Below, piece by piece: positions 18,055 through 27,282 of a DNA stretch of 64,000 bases. The notes beneath the pieces are model-generated. The model made no database searches. It saw only the letters and a program-made list of their open reading frames with translations, and was not told the DNA's origin. A program made the translations under genes and the position numbers. The DNA comes from Xanthomonas cucurbitae (GTDB taxonomy: Bacteria > Pseudomonadota > Gammaproteobacteria > Xanthomonadales > Xanthomonadaceae), in assembly GCF_002939885.1 (NCBI RefSeq), contig NZ_MDED01000016.1:1-64000 (forward strand). The letters are read 5' to 3'. Within the stretch, counting starts at the first letter, position 1; each line of letters opens with the position of its first letter.

Positions 18055-19683
18055 ATGCCCCTGATCGACCCGCCTTCCGCCCTACGCTCCCCTGATTCCG
18101 ACCCCACCAACGCGGCGCTGGATCGCAGCCGTCGGCGCCTGCTCATCGCCGGCGCGAGTCTGGCGGGCGCGGGGCTGCTCAGTCCGTTTGCACGCGCCAG
18201 CGGCAATGCCGACCCCTTTACGCTGGGCGTGGCCGCCGGCGACCCGCTGGCCGATGGCTTCGTCCTCTGGACGCGGCTGGCCCCGCGCCCGCTGGACCCG
18301 GACGGCCGCGGCGGGCTGCATGCCGCAGTGCCGGTGCGCTGGCAGGTGGCCAGCGACCCGGGCATGCGCCGCATCGTGCGCCAGGGCGAGACCGTCGCCA
18401 GCCCGGTGTGGGGCCACGCGGTGCACGTGGAGCTCACTGGGCTGGCCGCCGATCGTCCGTACTGGTATTGCTTCCAGGCGCTGGGCGCGCGCAGCCCGAT
18501 CGGCAGCGCGCGCACCTTGCCGGCAGCGCATCAGCTGCCGGAGACGGCGCGCTTCGGCTTCGTGTCCTGCTCGCACTGGGAACTGGGGTATTTCAGTGCC
18601 TACCGCCACCTGGCCGCCGAGCAGCCGGATCTGGTGTTCTTCCTGGGCGACTACATCTACGAATACAGCTACCACGGCGAGGCGGCGAACAAGGTCGTGC
18701 GCCCGCACGGCAGCGGTGAATGCCTGGACCTGGCCGGCTACCGCAACCGCTATGCGCTCTACCGCACCGACCCGGACCTGCAGGCGCTGCATGCCGGCAG
18801 TGCCTGCGTGGCGACCTGGGACGACCACGAGGTGCAGAACGACTACGCCAACCGCTGGTCGCAGGATCCAGCGATTCCGGTGGACACCTTCCTGGCCCGG
18901 CGCGCTGCCGCCTACCGCGCCTTCTACGAACATTTCCCGCTGCGCGCGCGGCACCGCCCGCAGGGCGCGGACATGCGCATCTACCGCTCGCTGGATTACG
19001 GCCAGCTGGCGCGCTTCTACGTGCTGGATGGCCGGCAGTACCGCAGCGAACAACCCTGCCCACAGGCCAATGGCTGGCGCGGTGGCCATGTGGTGGACGA
19101 CAGCTGCCGCGAACGCACCGACCCGCGCCGCACGATGCTCGGCCAGGAACAGGAACGCTGGCTGCATGCCGGCTTTGCGCAGTCGCCTGCGCGCTGGAAC
19201 GTGATTGCGCAGGATCTGCTGGTGGCACCGATGCGGCAAACCGGCCGCGATGGCGTACTCGGGCACTGGACCGATGGCTGGGACGGTTACCCGGCCACGC
19301 GCACCCGCATGCTCGATGCGATGGCGACAACCCGCTTGCGCAACCCGGTGTTCTGGGGCGGCGACATCCATTCGTACTGGGTCACCGACCTGAAGGCCGA
19401 TCCGGCCGACGACGCCTCACCGACGCTGGCCACCGAATTCGTCGGCACCTCGATCACCTCCGACGGGCAGAGCAATACCGAACTGCACCAGACCATGGCC
19501 CTCAACCCGCATGTGCATTACGTGGATGGCGAAACCCGTGGCTATGTCTCGGTGACGCTGACGGCGGGCCAGATGGAAACGCGCCTGCAGGGCATTTCCG
19601 ACCGGCGCGACCGCAACGCGACGGTGTCGACCAGCAAACGCTTCCTGGTCGAGGACGGCAGGCCGGGCGCGGTGGAAGCGTAA
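18055..19683 (+). CDS. phoD: PhoD-family alkaline phosphatase/phosphodiesterase
   Basis: Secreted Ca/Fe-type phosphatase releasing phosphate from mono- and diesters. The N-terminus has a Tat signal: SRRRLLIAGASLAGAG near residues 24-40. Metal-site segments follow in order: FVSCSHWELGYFSAYRHLA, FFLGDYIYEYSYHG, TWDDHEVQNDYAN and, near the end, WGGDIHSYWV. The 542-aa length is usual. The start at 18055 was chosen for a compact Tat leader; the frame is open further upstream. It converges on the phosphopantetheinyl transferase gene. Confidence 0.92.
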   Translation: MPLIDPPSALRSPDSDPTNAALDRSRRRLLIAGASLAGAGLLSPFARASGNADPFTLGVAAGDPLADGFVLWTRLAPRPLDPDGRGGLHAAVPVRWQVASDPGMRRIVRQGETVASPVWGHAVHVELTGLAADRPYWYCFQALGARSPIGSARTLPAAHQLPETARFGFVSCSHWELGYFSAYRHLAAEQPDLVFFLGDYIYEYSYHGEAANKVVRPHGSGECLDLAGYRNRYALYRTDPDLQALHAGSACVATWDDHEVQNDYANRWSQDPAIPVDTFLARRAAAYRAFYEHFPLRARHRPQGADMRIYRSLDYGQLARFYVLDGRQYRSEQPCPQANGWRGGHVVDDSCRERTDPRRTMLGQEQERWLHAGFAQSPARWNVIAQDLLVAPMRQTGRDGVLGHWTDGWDGYPATRTRMLDAMATTRLRNPVFWGGDIHSYWVTDLKADPADDASPTLATEFVGTSITSDGQSNTELHQTMALNPHVHYVDGETRGYVSVTLTAGQMETRLQGISDRRDRNATVSTSKRFLVEDGRPGAVEA

Positions 19684-19779
19684 TTGACTGGCGGCACACG
19701 TTCAGCACGTCCGGCAAGGGCAGCGGACCGAGCTGGACCAGGGCGTGAGGGTCGGCACCTGTGTCGATGGCGCGCCGCT

Positions 19780-20370
19780 TCACGCGGCGGTGTGCGGGTA
19801 GAACGCCAGCGCGGCGTGGCAGTCCGGTGCCGCCCACCATTCGTGCAACTGCCAGTGCGCCGCCTGGCCCAGCGCCGGGTCGCACCACTGCAACTGCAGT
19901 GCGCCATCGACCGCCAATGCGTACGCCAGCCGATGCAGCCCGAACGACAGCCCATGCCCGTGCGCCTTGAGCAAGGCCTCCTTGGCGCACCACAGGCGAA
20001 AGAACAACGCCTGCTGGGCGTCCGGCGCCAGGTGACGCAGCAATGCGAGTTCGTCGGGGTGGAAGAAGCGCTGCGCGATGTCCAGCAGGCGCGGCCGCGC
20101 GCGGATCCGTTCCAGGTCCACGCCCAGCTGCACGCCCTGCCCCAATCCCACCAACAGATGCTCGCCGCTGTGGCTCCAACCGGTGTCCCAACCCGGCAAG
20201 GCCGGCTGCAGGGTCGGGCGCCCGCGCGCATCGCGCAGCACGGGCACCTGCGTCGGATCCAGGCCAAGCGCGTGACCGAGCAGTTGCCGCGCCTGCGGCT
20301 CGCCTCGCTCGCCCTGGCGGTGCGGTCGCAGCCACAGCTGCACCGGGCCGTGCTGCCAGGTCGGCAGCAT
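19780..20370 (-). CDS. 4'-phosphopantetheinyl transferase, Sfp type
   Basis: Transfers phosphopantetheine from CoA to carrier-protein domains of fatty acid, polyketide or peptide synthases. The diagnostic motifs are present: GVDLERIR near residue 95 and RLWCAKEALLKAHG near residue 135, with the Mg-binding Asp and Glu. About 196 aa, of the shorter HetI/Sfp class. The start may be ATG 20370 or GTG 20376. No synthase gene is nearby; in Xanthomonas such enzymes can serve the xanthomonadin or other pathways, which cannot be decided here. Confidence 0.88.
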   Translation of the reverse strand: MLPTWQHGPVQLWLRPHRQGERGEPQARQLLGHALGLDPTQVPVLRDARGRPTLQPALPGWDTGWSHSGEHLLVGLGQGVQLGVDLERIRARPRLLDIAQRFFHPDELALLRHLAPDAQQALFFRLWCAKEALLKAHGHGLSFGLHRLAYALAVDGALQLQWCDPALGQAAHWQLHEWWAAPDCHAALAFYPHTAA

Positions 20371-20502
20371 CGTCACCTGGCGCCGACCAAACCGAACGCA
20401 CGGCCATCGCCTTCGGCGCGCTCGACGGCTGCTTCACGGCCGGCTGCGTCCAATGGCGCATATGCACCGCGTCCGGTGCGAACGAACGAGGAGAGCGGCA
20501 CC

Positions 20503-20754
20503 ATGGGCATCATCATCTGGTTGATCATCGGCGGCATCGTGGGTTGGCTGGCCAGCCTCATCATGCGGCGCGATGCGCAGCAGGGCATCATTCTCAATGT
20601 GGTGGTCGGCATCGTCGGCGCGATGATCGCCGGCTGGTTGTTCGGCGGCGGCATCAACCAGGCCATCACGCTGATGACCTTCGTCTGGTCGCTGGTGGGT
20701 GCGGTGCTCCTGCTGGCCATCGTCAACCTGTTCACGCGCGGCCGGGTGCGCTGA
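20503..20754 (+). CDS. GlsB/YeaQ/YmgE-type membrane protein
   Basis: Small integral membrane protein of 83 aa (transglycosylase-associated protein family), with three membrane segments: IIIWLIIGGIVGWLASLIM, IILNVVVGIVGAMIAGWLFGG and MTFVWSLVGAVLLLAIVNLF. GGIVGWLAS and the GIVGA repeat are family marks. A GAGGAGAG site lies just upstream. Often stress-induced; function unknown. A terminator follows 27 bases later. Confidence 0.9.
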   Translation: MGIIIWLIIGGIVGWLASLIMRRDAQQGIILNVVVGIVGAMIAGWLFGGGINQAITLMTFVWSLVGAVLLLAIVNLFTRGRVR

Positions 20755-20780
20755 GGCGACTGCACCACGCGTGCTGTACG

Positions 20781-20806
20781 CAACGCCCGGGCCTGCCCGG
20801 GCGTTG
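20781..20806. terminator. Terminator between glsB-type gene and the GFA gene
   Basis: CAACGCCCGGGC-CT-GCCCGGGCGTTG, a perfect 12-bp stem, followed by TGGTTT. It separates two convergent genes and probably serves both. Confidence 0.88.
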
Positions 20807-20824
20807 TGGTTTCAGCGCAGCCCT

Positions 20825-21262
20825 TCAATCGTGCGCCGCTATGCGATCGGCCGGATGGTTCACGCCATCTTCCACCGGCACCGCAATGCTCAACGCATAC
20901 GGGTTGACCCCGTCCAGGCAGCCGACGTTGTAGCCGAATTCGTCGGGATTGGAGCGGCGCCGATGATGGGTGTAGATCCCGCACACGCCGCAGAAATAAT
21001 GCGCGGCGGTCTGCGTGTTGAACTGATACAGGCGCAACACGTCCTGGCCCTGCAACACGTGCAGGCCATCGAGCGTGACCGAGGCGACCACCGCGCCGCG
21101 TCGGCGGCACATCGAGCAATCGCAGCGGCGTGGATCCAGCAGGCCGTGCGGCAGGTCCAGATCGATCTGCACCGCACCGCAGTGGCAGCTCAGCCGGTGC
21201 ACCGGTCCCAGCGTGACCTCGCCGATCTTGTGGGTGCTGCGACGCAGATGCCGTTCGCTCAT
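20825..21262 (-). CDS. GFA-family zinc protein (CENP-V/GFA domain)
   Basis: 145-aa protein of the glutathione-dependent formaldehyde-activating family. It shows the zinc ligand pattern: SCHCGAVQ, CDCSMCRRRG and YFCGVCG. The family's enzymatic role is not established for most members. Its ATG overlaps the TGA of xth (ATGA), so it is translated as the second gene of that operon. Confidence 0.9.
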   Translation of the reverse strand: MSERHLRRSTHKIGEVTLGPVHRLSCHCGAVQIDLDLPHGLLDPRRCDCSMCRRRGAVVASVTLDGLHVLQGQDVLRLYQFNTQTAAHYFCGVCGIYTHHRRRSNPDEFGYNVGCLDGVNPYALSIAVPVEDGVNHPADRIAAHD

Positions 21263-22038
21263 GCACCGGACTCCGCCAGCCGCACCCACGCCGGTGCGTG
21301 GTCGCTGGGGCGCTCCCAGGTGCGTGGTTCGCGATCGATGCCCGATTCCAGCGCACGCGTGCGCAGCGCCTCCGACACCAGGGTCAAATCGATCCGCAAC
21401 CCCAGGTTGCGGCGAAAGCCGGCCTGGCGGTAATCCCACCAGCTGAACTGCCCGGCGTCTTCGTGATGCAGCCGGAATGCATCGTGCAACCCCAGCGCCA
21501 GCAGTTGTTCCAGGGCAGCGCGCTCGGCGCTGGAGGTCAGGATATGGTGTTCGTTCCACACCGCCGGGTCATGCACGTCGCGCGCATCCGGGGCGATGTT
21601 GAAGTCGCCCAGCACCACCAGCTGCGGATACCGCTGCAGCTCCTGCGCAATCCACTCCCGCGCGGCCTGCAGCCAGCGCAGCTTGTAGGCGTATTTCTCG
21701 GTGCCCACGTCCTGGCCGTTGACCACGTAGAGATTGATGATGCGCACGCCATCGACGGTGGCGGCGATGACGCGTTGCTGCACATCGTCGAAGCCGGGGA
21801 TGCCCATCTGCACCTCCAGCGCCGGCGAGCGTGACACGATCGCCACGCCGTTGTAGGTCTTCTGCCCGCAGAACACGCTGCGGTAGCCGAGCGCAGCCAG
21901 TGTCGCATCCGGAAACTTGTGGTCTTCCAGCTTGGTTTCCTGGATGCCCACCACGTCCGGCGCGAAGTCGGTGAGCCACTGTTGCAGGTGTGGCAGGCGC
22001 ACGTTGAGCGAGTTGACGTTCCAGGAGGCAATCTTCAT
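21259..22038 (-). CDS. xth: Exodeoxyribonuclease III
   Basis: AP endonuclease and 3'-5' exonuclease for base excision repair. The 259-aa protein starts MKIASWNVNSLNVRL and has the family motifs in order: GIQETKL, VVLGDFNIAPDARDVHDP, IDLTLVSEAL and the catalytic SDHAPAWV at the end. It is followed by the overlapping GFA gene and lies 51 bases after the phosphodiester glycosidase gene on the same strand. Confidence 0.96.
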   Translation of the reverse strand: MKIASWNVNSLNVRLPHLQQWLTDFAPDVVGIQETKLEDHKFPDATLAALGYRSVFCGQKTYNGVAIVSRSPALEVQMGIPGFDDVQQRVIAATVDGVRIINLYVVNGQDVGTEKYAYKLRWLQAAREWIAQELQRYPQLVVLGDFNIAPDARDVHDPAVWNEHHILTSSAERAALEQLLALGLHDAFRLHHEDAGQFSWWDYRQAGFRRNLGLRIDLTLVSEALRTRALESGIDREPRTWERPSDHAPAWVRLAESGA

Positions 22039-22089
22039 GGCGGAGGCCGTGGTTCAAACCGCCATGGTACCGCGCCACCCTGCCCCCCC

Positions 22090-23346
22090 TCAGCGCTGGG
22101 CGGCGATGCGCACCCCGAGCTGGTTGGCCACCGGACGTTCGCGCCCCGGAATGCCGGTGTGGATGGGGCGATTGAGCGTGCGTACGCGCCCGTCCACGCG
22201 CGCGGCCAGGGTGCTGGAACCGCCACCGTCGAGATTGATCGCCGCCACTGCGCCGAGCTGTTCCAGGACCGCCGTCAGCGCGTCCAGCGTGATGCCGGCG
22301 CTGTAGCCGGGTTGGCGGCCGTCGGCCACCACCATCCACAGCGTCTTGCCGGTGCGGTCCAGGGCCAGCGCACTGCGTGGCTCCGGGCCGTCGTAGTAGG
22401 CGGCGCGGCTGGCTTCGCGTGGCTGGCGCTGGCCGTCGAGCAGCAGCAGCGGGCCGGCACCGACGCCCAGGCGCGTGTCCTGCGCGCAGCTACCACGCAC
22501 GATACGCGCGATGTTGTGCGTGCTCACGCAGAAGGCGGCATTGACACGCGCATCGGTGGTGGCGGCAGCCGAGTCGAGATGACCATTGTCGATCGCCAGC
22601 CCTTCGGCGGTGACGCCCTGCCCTGCCACCGGCACGAAGGCCTGGTCGAACAGATGGCCGCCGTCGAAGGGCAAAAAGTAGTCGGCATTGATCGCCAGCG
22701 CCAATCCGGCATCGCGCACGAACGTGGTGGTGGGCGTGGCGAGAAATTCGCCACCGCCACGGCGTTGGCCGGGCGTGCCCACCAGCTGCAGACCCGGCGT
22801 GCTCAGGTCGATCCGGGCGATATGCAGCATCACCGGCGCAGCGCCGGCAATGGCCTGCCGCCAGTAGCGCACGCCCGGTGCCAGGGTGACCGGCGCAGCC
22901 GGCGCCGGCACCGCTTGCACTAACGGCTCGATGACCACGCGCGCACGCGCGTTGGCGCGATCCAGGGCCGCCAGCACCACCTCGATGCGCGCCGGCGGCG
23001 TGCGCAACAGCAGCTGCTGCGCAGGCGCACGCTGCAGCACCTGCGCCAGGTCGGCGCAGCGCGCGCCGTTGCAGGGCTGTGCATCGATGCCAACGCGGGC
23101 CGGGCCATCGGCATCGTCGGGCACCTGCAAGGCGATGCGATTGTGCTCGGCCGGTTTGCAGGTGCTCACGGCTGCCAGTACGTCGTCAGGCCAGCGGCCC
23201 CAGCAATCGCCGCTGACAAGGGTCTGCATCGGCGTGAACTGCGCCGCCGCTGTTGGCGCCGTCACTTGCTCGGCGCTTGCAGCCCCGGTGGAGACGAGCA
23301 TCAGCAGGAGCAGGCGCGCCGCGCTGCGGCGGCGATCAGAACGCAT
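22090..23346 (-). CDS. Exported phosphodiester glycosidase-family protein (NAGPA/DUF2233 domain)
   Basis: The C-terminal half is a phosphodiester glycosidase domain like that of the lysosomal uncovering enzyme, which cleaves sugar-phosphodiester bonds. Marks: INADYF, GVGAGPLLLLDG, EPRSALALDRTG, MVVADGRQPGYSAGITLDALTAVL and INLDGGGSSTL. The N-terminus (MRSDRRRSAARLLLLMLVSTGAASA) is a signal peptide, so it acts in the periplasm or outside. The 418-aa start at 23346 overlaps the receptor gene by 11 bases, so the two are co-translated. The middle 150 residues are unrecognised. The substrate is unknown; import of the released sugar by the partner receptor is inferred. Confidence 0.85.
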   Translation of the reverse strand: MRSDRRRSAARLLLLMLVSTGAASAEQVTAPTAAAQFTPMQTLVSGDCWGRWPDDVLAAVSTCKPAEHNRIALQVPDDADGPARVGIDAQPCNGARCADLAQVLQRAPAQQLLLRTPPARIEVVLAALDRANARARVVIEPLVQAVPAPAAPVTLAPGVRYWRQAIAGAAPVMLHIARIDLSTPGLQLVGTPGQRRGGGEFLATPTTTFVRDAGLALAINADYFLPFDGGHLFDQAFVPVAGQGVTAEGLAIDNGHLDSAAATTDARVNAAFCVSTHNIARIVRGSCAQDTRLGVGAGPLLLLDGQRQPREASRAAYYDGPEPRSALALDRTGKTLWMVVADGRQPGYSAGITLDALTAVLEQLGAVAAINLDGGGSSTLAARVDGRVRTLNRPIHTGIPGRERPVANQLGVRIAAQR

Positions 23347-26011
23347 AGTCCACTCCCAGGTAATAGGCACGGCCGTTGTCCAGTTGCTCGCGCATCAGTT
23401 GCTGGTCGGCACCGATCACGCGGGTCAGCCGCGCATTGCTCACGTTACGGCCCTGCATGGTGAGGCGCAGTTGCTTGTTGAAGCGCCACGCCAGCTGCGC
23501 GTCGTAGCTGGTGATGGCGTCGTAGTAGCGGTCGTTGACACGGTTGTCGGTAGCAGCGGAGAGCAATTGCAGACCGGTGTAGTTGGCGCTGAGGCGCGCA
23601 CTGAACGGGCCGATGTCGTACAGCAGCGAGGCATTGGCGCTGCGCTTGGGCGATTCCATCAGGCCGGGCAGTGCTCGCAGGCTGCCATCGCTCATCTGCA
23701 CCTGGGCGGTGCGCGGGTCCAGCAGGGTGAGGTTGGCCATCGCACCCAGGTGCGACCAGGCGCCAGGCAGGAAGTCGAAGCGCGTGTCGATGGCGGTGAA
23801 TTCCACACCCTGCACGGTAGCCGCGCCGGTATTGATCGCCTGGGTGGTGGTGACCTCGTAGGTGCCCACCAGCCCGCCGGGATCGCGTTCGGTATCGGTG
23901 CTGGTCAGGCGCACGATCTCGTTGTCGATGCGCTTGTGGAACAGCGCCACCGACAGCTGCGAGTCCTGATCCGGGTACCACTCCAACGACAGGTCCAGAT
24001 TGTCCGATCGACGCGGGCGCAGCTGCGGATTGGCGATGCTGCGGTTGATGGTCAACCCGGTGATATCCACCACCGGGCTGCTGTTCTGGCCGATATCGCC
24101 GTAGGTGGGCAAGCCAACCGTGCGGCTGCCGGCCAGGCGCAGTTTCAAGGCAGGAGTGATATCCCAGCCAAGGTTGGCCGATGGCAACAGAAAGCGGCGA
24201 TCGCTGTCATCGGATTGCTGCACGTAGTTGGTGGTGCTGCTCAGTGGTTGCGGTACCGCGCTGCGCACCTGCCGCTGCAGGTATTCGTTGCGCAGGCCCA
24301 GCGTGGCCTGGGTGCGCTCGCCATGCCAGGTGCCCATCACGTAGGCCGCGCCGCTGCGTTCGTCGATACGGAAATCGCTGATGGCGCTGTTACGCGCATT
24401 GGTGGTGGCCAGCACATAGGCGCCCGGCGATGCGGCAGCGAACGCGGCAACCCGTGCCGGGTCCACCAACAGCAGGCAGCTGAAATCGGCATACGGGCAG
24501 ATGCGTGCGTCGTCGGTGCCCACCGTGGCCAGGCTCACCCGGCCAGCCGGATTCAGGCGTGTTTCGTCCAGGTTGTAGCGCTGCTGCAGGTCGCGATAGT
24601 GCAGCCCGGTGCGCAGCCCCCAGCCCTGCGCGTCGGCGTCGGCGTTCTGGCTGTAGTCGACGTTGAAGGTGGTGGTATCGGTGCTGCTGTTCTCCACACG
24701 CGTCAGGAAGTAGGACTGCAGATAGTTGGCCGGGTTGGCGTAGTAGCCGGGGTCGGCCAGGGTGATGGTCGGCCGTGTGTCATCGCTCAGTGCGTAGCCG
24801 AATCCCAGCCGTGTGGATGCGGCTGCGGTGAAGACATCTTCGCGCGTGTCCTGCCGATAGCTCCCGTTGGCACGGTTGAGCAGCACATCGATATGGCCGT
24901 CCTGGTTGAGGCGGAAGCTGCCGCCCAGTTGTGCGTAACGCAGCGTGCGGGTCTGGTCGAAGCGGTTGGCGTCGGTCTGCGCACTGCCCTGCGCATAGCG
25001 GCCGTCGTCGGCGTCGGCCAGCTGTGCATTGCCGACCCGGTTGATCCATTGCGAGCGGCGTTGTTCGTCGTTGCTGTGCTCGAACCAGCCGGCGCTCAAG
25101 GCCAGTTTCATCACCTGCCCATCGTCGTATTCCAGCTTGCCGAACACGCTGCGGCGCTGGCGTAGATTGTCGTAGCTGAGCGGGCGAAACCGGTCCGGGG
25201 CGATCGCCATGCCGTCGGTGTCCAGGCCCGGGGTCAGGTTCTGGCGAACGCCGTTGGCGTAGTAGCTGTAGCTGTCGATGGCGGTGTTCAACGACGACGA
25301 ATCGCGGCGGAAGTAGTCGGCCGACAGCACCACCCCGAAGCGGTTGTCCGGGCCGAAGGTGTCGCTGAAAGTGCCCTGCACCTGGCCCGATGGCGTACTG
25401 CCCTGCAGATGCCGGCGGTTTTCCCAATCGGCCACGTTCGCCCGCACGCTGGCGAAGGGACCATCGTGATCGAACGCGCTGCGCGTGCGCAGCGAGGCGA
25501 TGCCGCCGATGGCATTACTGTCCATGTCGGCATTGAAGGTCTTGTAGATGTCCACCTGCTGCGCGAGCGAGGCGGGGATAACATCCAGCGACTGCACGCG
25601 CCGGCTGGTTTCGGTGGACGGCAGCGCCACGCCGTCGATCAGCACCGTGTTGTAGTCGGGGTTGAAGCCACGCAGGCTCATGAACTGTGCTTCACCCCGC
25701 CCGTTGTTGACCACCATCGATACGCCCGGCACGCGCTGCAGCGCCTCGCCCAGGCCGAAGTCCGGGATCGAGCCGATATCGTCGGCAGCCACGCCATCGG
25801 ACACCACTGCCGCCTCGCGCTTGGCGCCGATGGCCTGGCGGATCGACAGGTGCTGGCCGGACACCTGCACCGCATCCAGCTGCACCGGAGTGTCGCCTGG
25901 GGGACCGCTCGGGCCAGGGCCAGGCCCTGTGGCATGGGCGCTCAGACTGATACCGACGCCGAGCGCCAGCAGACAGAAGCGAGGAGACGGGCGGGTGCGG
26001 AAACGGGCCAT
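23336..26011 (-). CDS. TonB-dependent outer-membrane receptor
   Basis: Outer-membrane active transporter of 891 aa. After a signal peptide (FCLLALGVGISLSAHA) comes a proline/glycine stretch, a TonB-box-like QLDAVQVSG, then the plug domain (DFGLGEALQRVPGVSMV, SLRGFNPDYNTVLIDG) and the beta-barrel ending in ...YLGVDYAF with terminal Phe. The plug form with VNNGRGE is seen in carbohydrate receptors of Xanthomonas. It overlaps the phosphodiester glycosidase gene and diverges from a ROK regulator, so it probably imports the sugar released by that enzyme. The start at 26011 was chosen because the signal peptide follows directly. Confidence 0.93.
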   Translation of the reverse strand: MARFRTRPSPRFCLLALGVGISLSAHATGPGPGPSGPPGDTPVQLDAVQVSGQHLSIRQAIGAKREAAVVSDGVAADDIGSIPDFGLGEALQRVPGVSMVVNNGRGEAQFMSLRGFNPDYNTVLIDGVALPSTETSRRVQSLDVIPASLAQQVDIYKTFNADMDSNAIGGIASLRTRSAFDHDGPFASVRANVADWENRRHLQGSTPSGQVQGTFSDTFGPDNRFGVVLSADYFRRDSSSLNTAIDSYSYYANGVRQNLTPGLDTDGMAIAPDRFRPLSYDNLRQRRSVFGKLEYDDGQVMKLALSAGWFEHSNDEQRRSQWINRVGNAQLADADDGRYAQGSAQTDANRFDQTRTLRYAQLGGSFRLNQDGHIDVLLNRANGSYRQDTREDVFTAAASTRLGFGYALSDDTRPTITLADPGYYANPANYLQSYFLTRVENSSTDTTTFNVDYSQNADADAQGWGLRTGLHYRDLQQRYNLDETRLNPAGRVSLATVGTDDARICPYADFSCLLLVDPARVAAFAAASPGAYVLATTNARNSAISDFRIDERSGAAYVMGTWHGERTQATLGLRNEYLQRQVRSAVPQPLSSTTNYVQQSDDSDRRFLLPSANLGWDITPALKLRLAGSRTVGLPTYGDIGQNSSPVVDITGLTINRSIANPQLRPRRSDNLDLSLEWYPDQDSQLSVALFHKRIDNEIVRLTSTDTERDPGGLVGTYEVTTTQAINTGAATVQGVEFTAIDTRFDFLPGAWSHLGAMANLTLLDPRTAQVQMSDGSLRALPGLMESPKRSANASLLYDIGPFSARLSANYTGLQLLSAATDNRVNDRYYDAITSYDAQLAWRFNKQLRLTMQGRNVSNARLTRVIGADQQLMREQLDNGRAYYLGVDYAF

Positions 26012-26040
26012 GGGCTGGACGGCGAGAGGTGAGAAGGCTA

Positions 26041-26070
26041 ATTTAATAACACACTGTGAATTAATTATTG
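26041..26070. promoter_or_regulatory. AT-rich candidate operator between receptor and ROK genes
   Basis: CACA-C-TGTG (26050-26058) sits in an AT-rich island (ATTTAATAA...AATTAATTATTG) that stands out in this GC-rich DNA. It lies about 35 bases before the receptor start and 65 before the ROK start. ROK repressors such as NagC bind AT-flanked TTC...GAA-type sites, so this is a plausible but untested operator. Confidence 0.5.
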
Positions 26071-26124
26071 CAATCTTCAGCTGCGTAAGCTTGACGATCC
26101 CGTCGTGCACCTCCCCGTTCAGCC

Positions 26125-27270
26125 ATGCCGTCCACCGCTACCTTCGCCTTGCCGCCCCGTGCACCCGCCCCTCCCGATCTGAGCCTCAACGAGCGCGACA
26201 TGCTCGAGCGCCTGCGGCTGCATGGGGTGCTGACCCGCGCCGACCTGAGCCGCGGCACCGGGCTGACGGTGCAGACCGCCGTGCGCCTGATCGACGGCCT
26301 GCACGCGCGTGGCATGGTGCAGATGGGCAGCAGCGTGGTGCGGGCCGGACGCGGCAAGCCAGGCGTGGCGGTGTCGTTGAACCCCGGGCATGGCCACACG
26401 CTGGGCATCTCCATCGCCACCGATGCGCTGAACCTGGCGCTGGTGGATTTTTCCGGCGCGGTGCTGGCGCTCAGCGAGACCGCACTGACCGATACCACCT
26501 TGCACGGTGTGCTGGCGCAATTGCAGGCCGCCGACGCCGCGCTGCTGGCGCGTGTCGACGCGGCAGGCCCACGCCTGGGTGTCGGGGTGGCCGTGAGCGG
26601 GTTCTTCACCGGCGTGGATGCCTTCATCAACCCGCCCGAGCCACTGCGTGCGCTCGGCCAGATCGCGCTCTGTCCGTGGCTGGCCGACGCACTTGCGCAG
26701 CCGGTGTGGATGGACAACGACGGCAGCGTGGCCGCGGCCGGCGAAGCCATGCTGGGGCTGGGCCGGACCTACCGCGACTTCGCCTACCTCTACCTTAGCT
26801 ACGGCTTCGGCGGTGGCCTGGTCGTCGATGGCCAGGTGATGCGCGGTGCGCGCGGCAATGCGGGTGAATTCGCCGGCATGCTGCCCGCGCAAAAACTCGA
26901 GCGCGCCACGCTGGAACTGCTGCGCGAACTCCTGGCCGAGGACGGGATCGTCCTAGCGGACGTGCGTGCACTGCTGGCCGCCTACGACCCGACATGGCCG
27001 GCGATCGAGCGCTGGATCGCGCGCAGCGCGCCAGGGGTGTCCTTGATCGTTTCGGCGATCACCGCCGTCTGCGACCCGGAAGCGATCGTCTTCGGCGGGC
27101 GCCTGCCAAGGGATCTGGCGCAACGGCTGATCGCTGCGGTGCAGATCGACAACCAGCCGCGTCGCGGCCAAGGCCGCCCGCTGCCGGCGCTACTGCCCGC
27201 CGAAGCACCGGCCAATGCGTGCGCGATCGGCGCGGCCACCTTGCCGTTGAAAGCGCTGTATTTCCGATAA
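26125..27270 (+). CDS. ROK-family sugar-responsive regulator
   Basis: 381-aa regulator with an N-terminal winged helix-turn-helix (LNERDMLERLRLHGVLTRADLSRGTGLTVQTAVRL, about residues 20-55) and a C-terminal sugar-kinase-like ROK domain (GVGVAVSGFF, WMDNDGSVAAAGEAMLG, LSYGFGGGLVVDG, GNAGEFAGML). The usual zinc-binding CxCGxxGC cluster after the GHMxx region is missing; the helix LERATLELLREL follows directly, so the zinc site has been lost or never existed here. It diverges from the TonB receptor/phosphodiester glycosidase operon and probably represses it. Confidence 0.9.
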   Translation: MPSTATFALPPRAPAPPDLSLNERDMLERLRLHGVLTRADLSRGTGLTVQTAVRLIDGLHARGMVQMGSSVVRAGRGKPGVAVSLNPGHGHTLGISIATDALNLALVDFSGAVLALSETALTDTTLHGVLAQLQAADAALLARVDAAGPRLGVGVAVSGFFTGVDAFINPPEPLRALGQIALCPWLADALAQPVWMDNDGSVAAAGEAMLGLGRTYRDFAYLYLSYGFGGGLVVDGQVMRGARGNAGEFAGMLPAQKLERATLELLRELLAEDGIVLADVRALLAAYDPTWPAIERWIARSAPGVSLIVSAITAVCDPEAIVFGGRLPRDLAQRLIAAVQIDNQPRRGQGRPLPALLPAEAPANACAIGAATLPLKALYFR

Positions 27271-27282
27271 GCCCGGCGCTGC

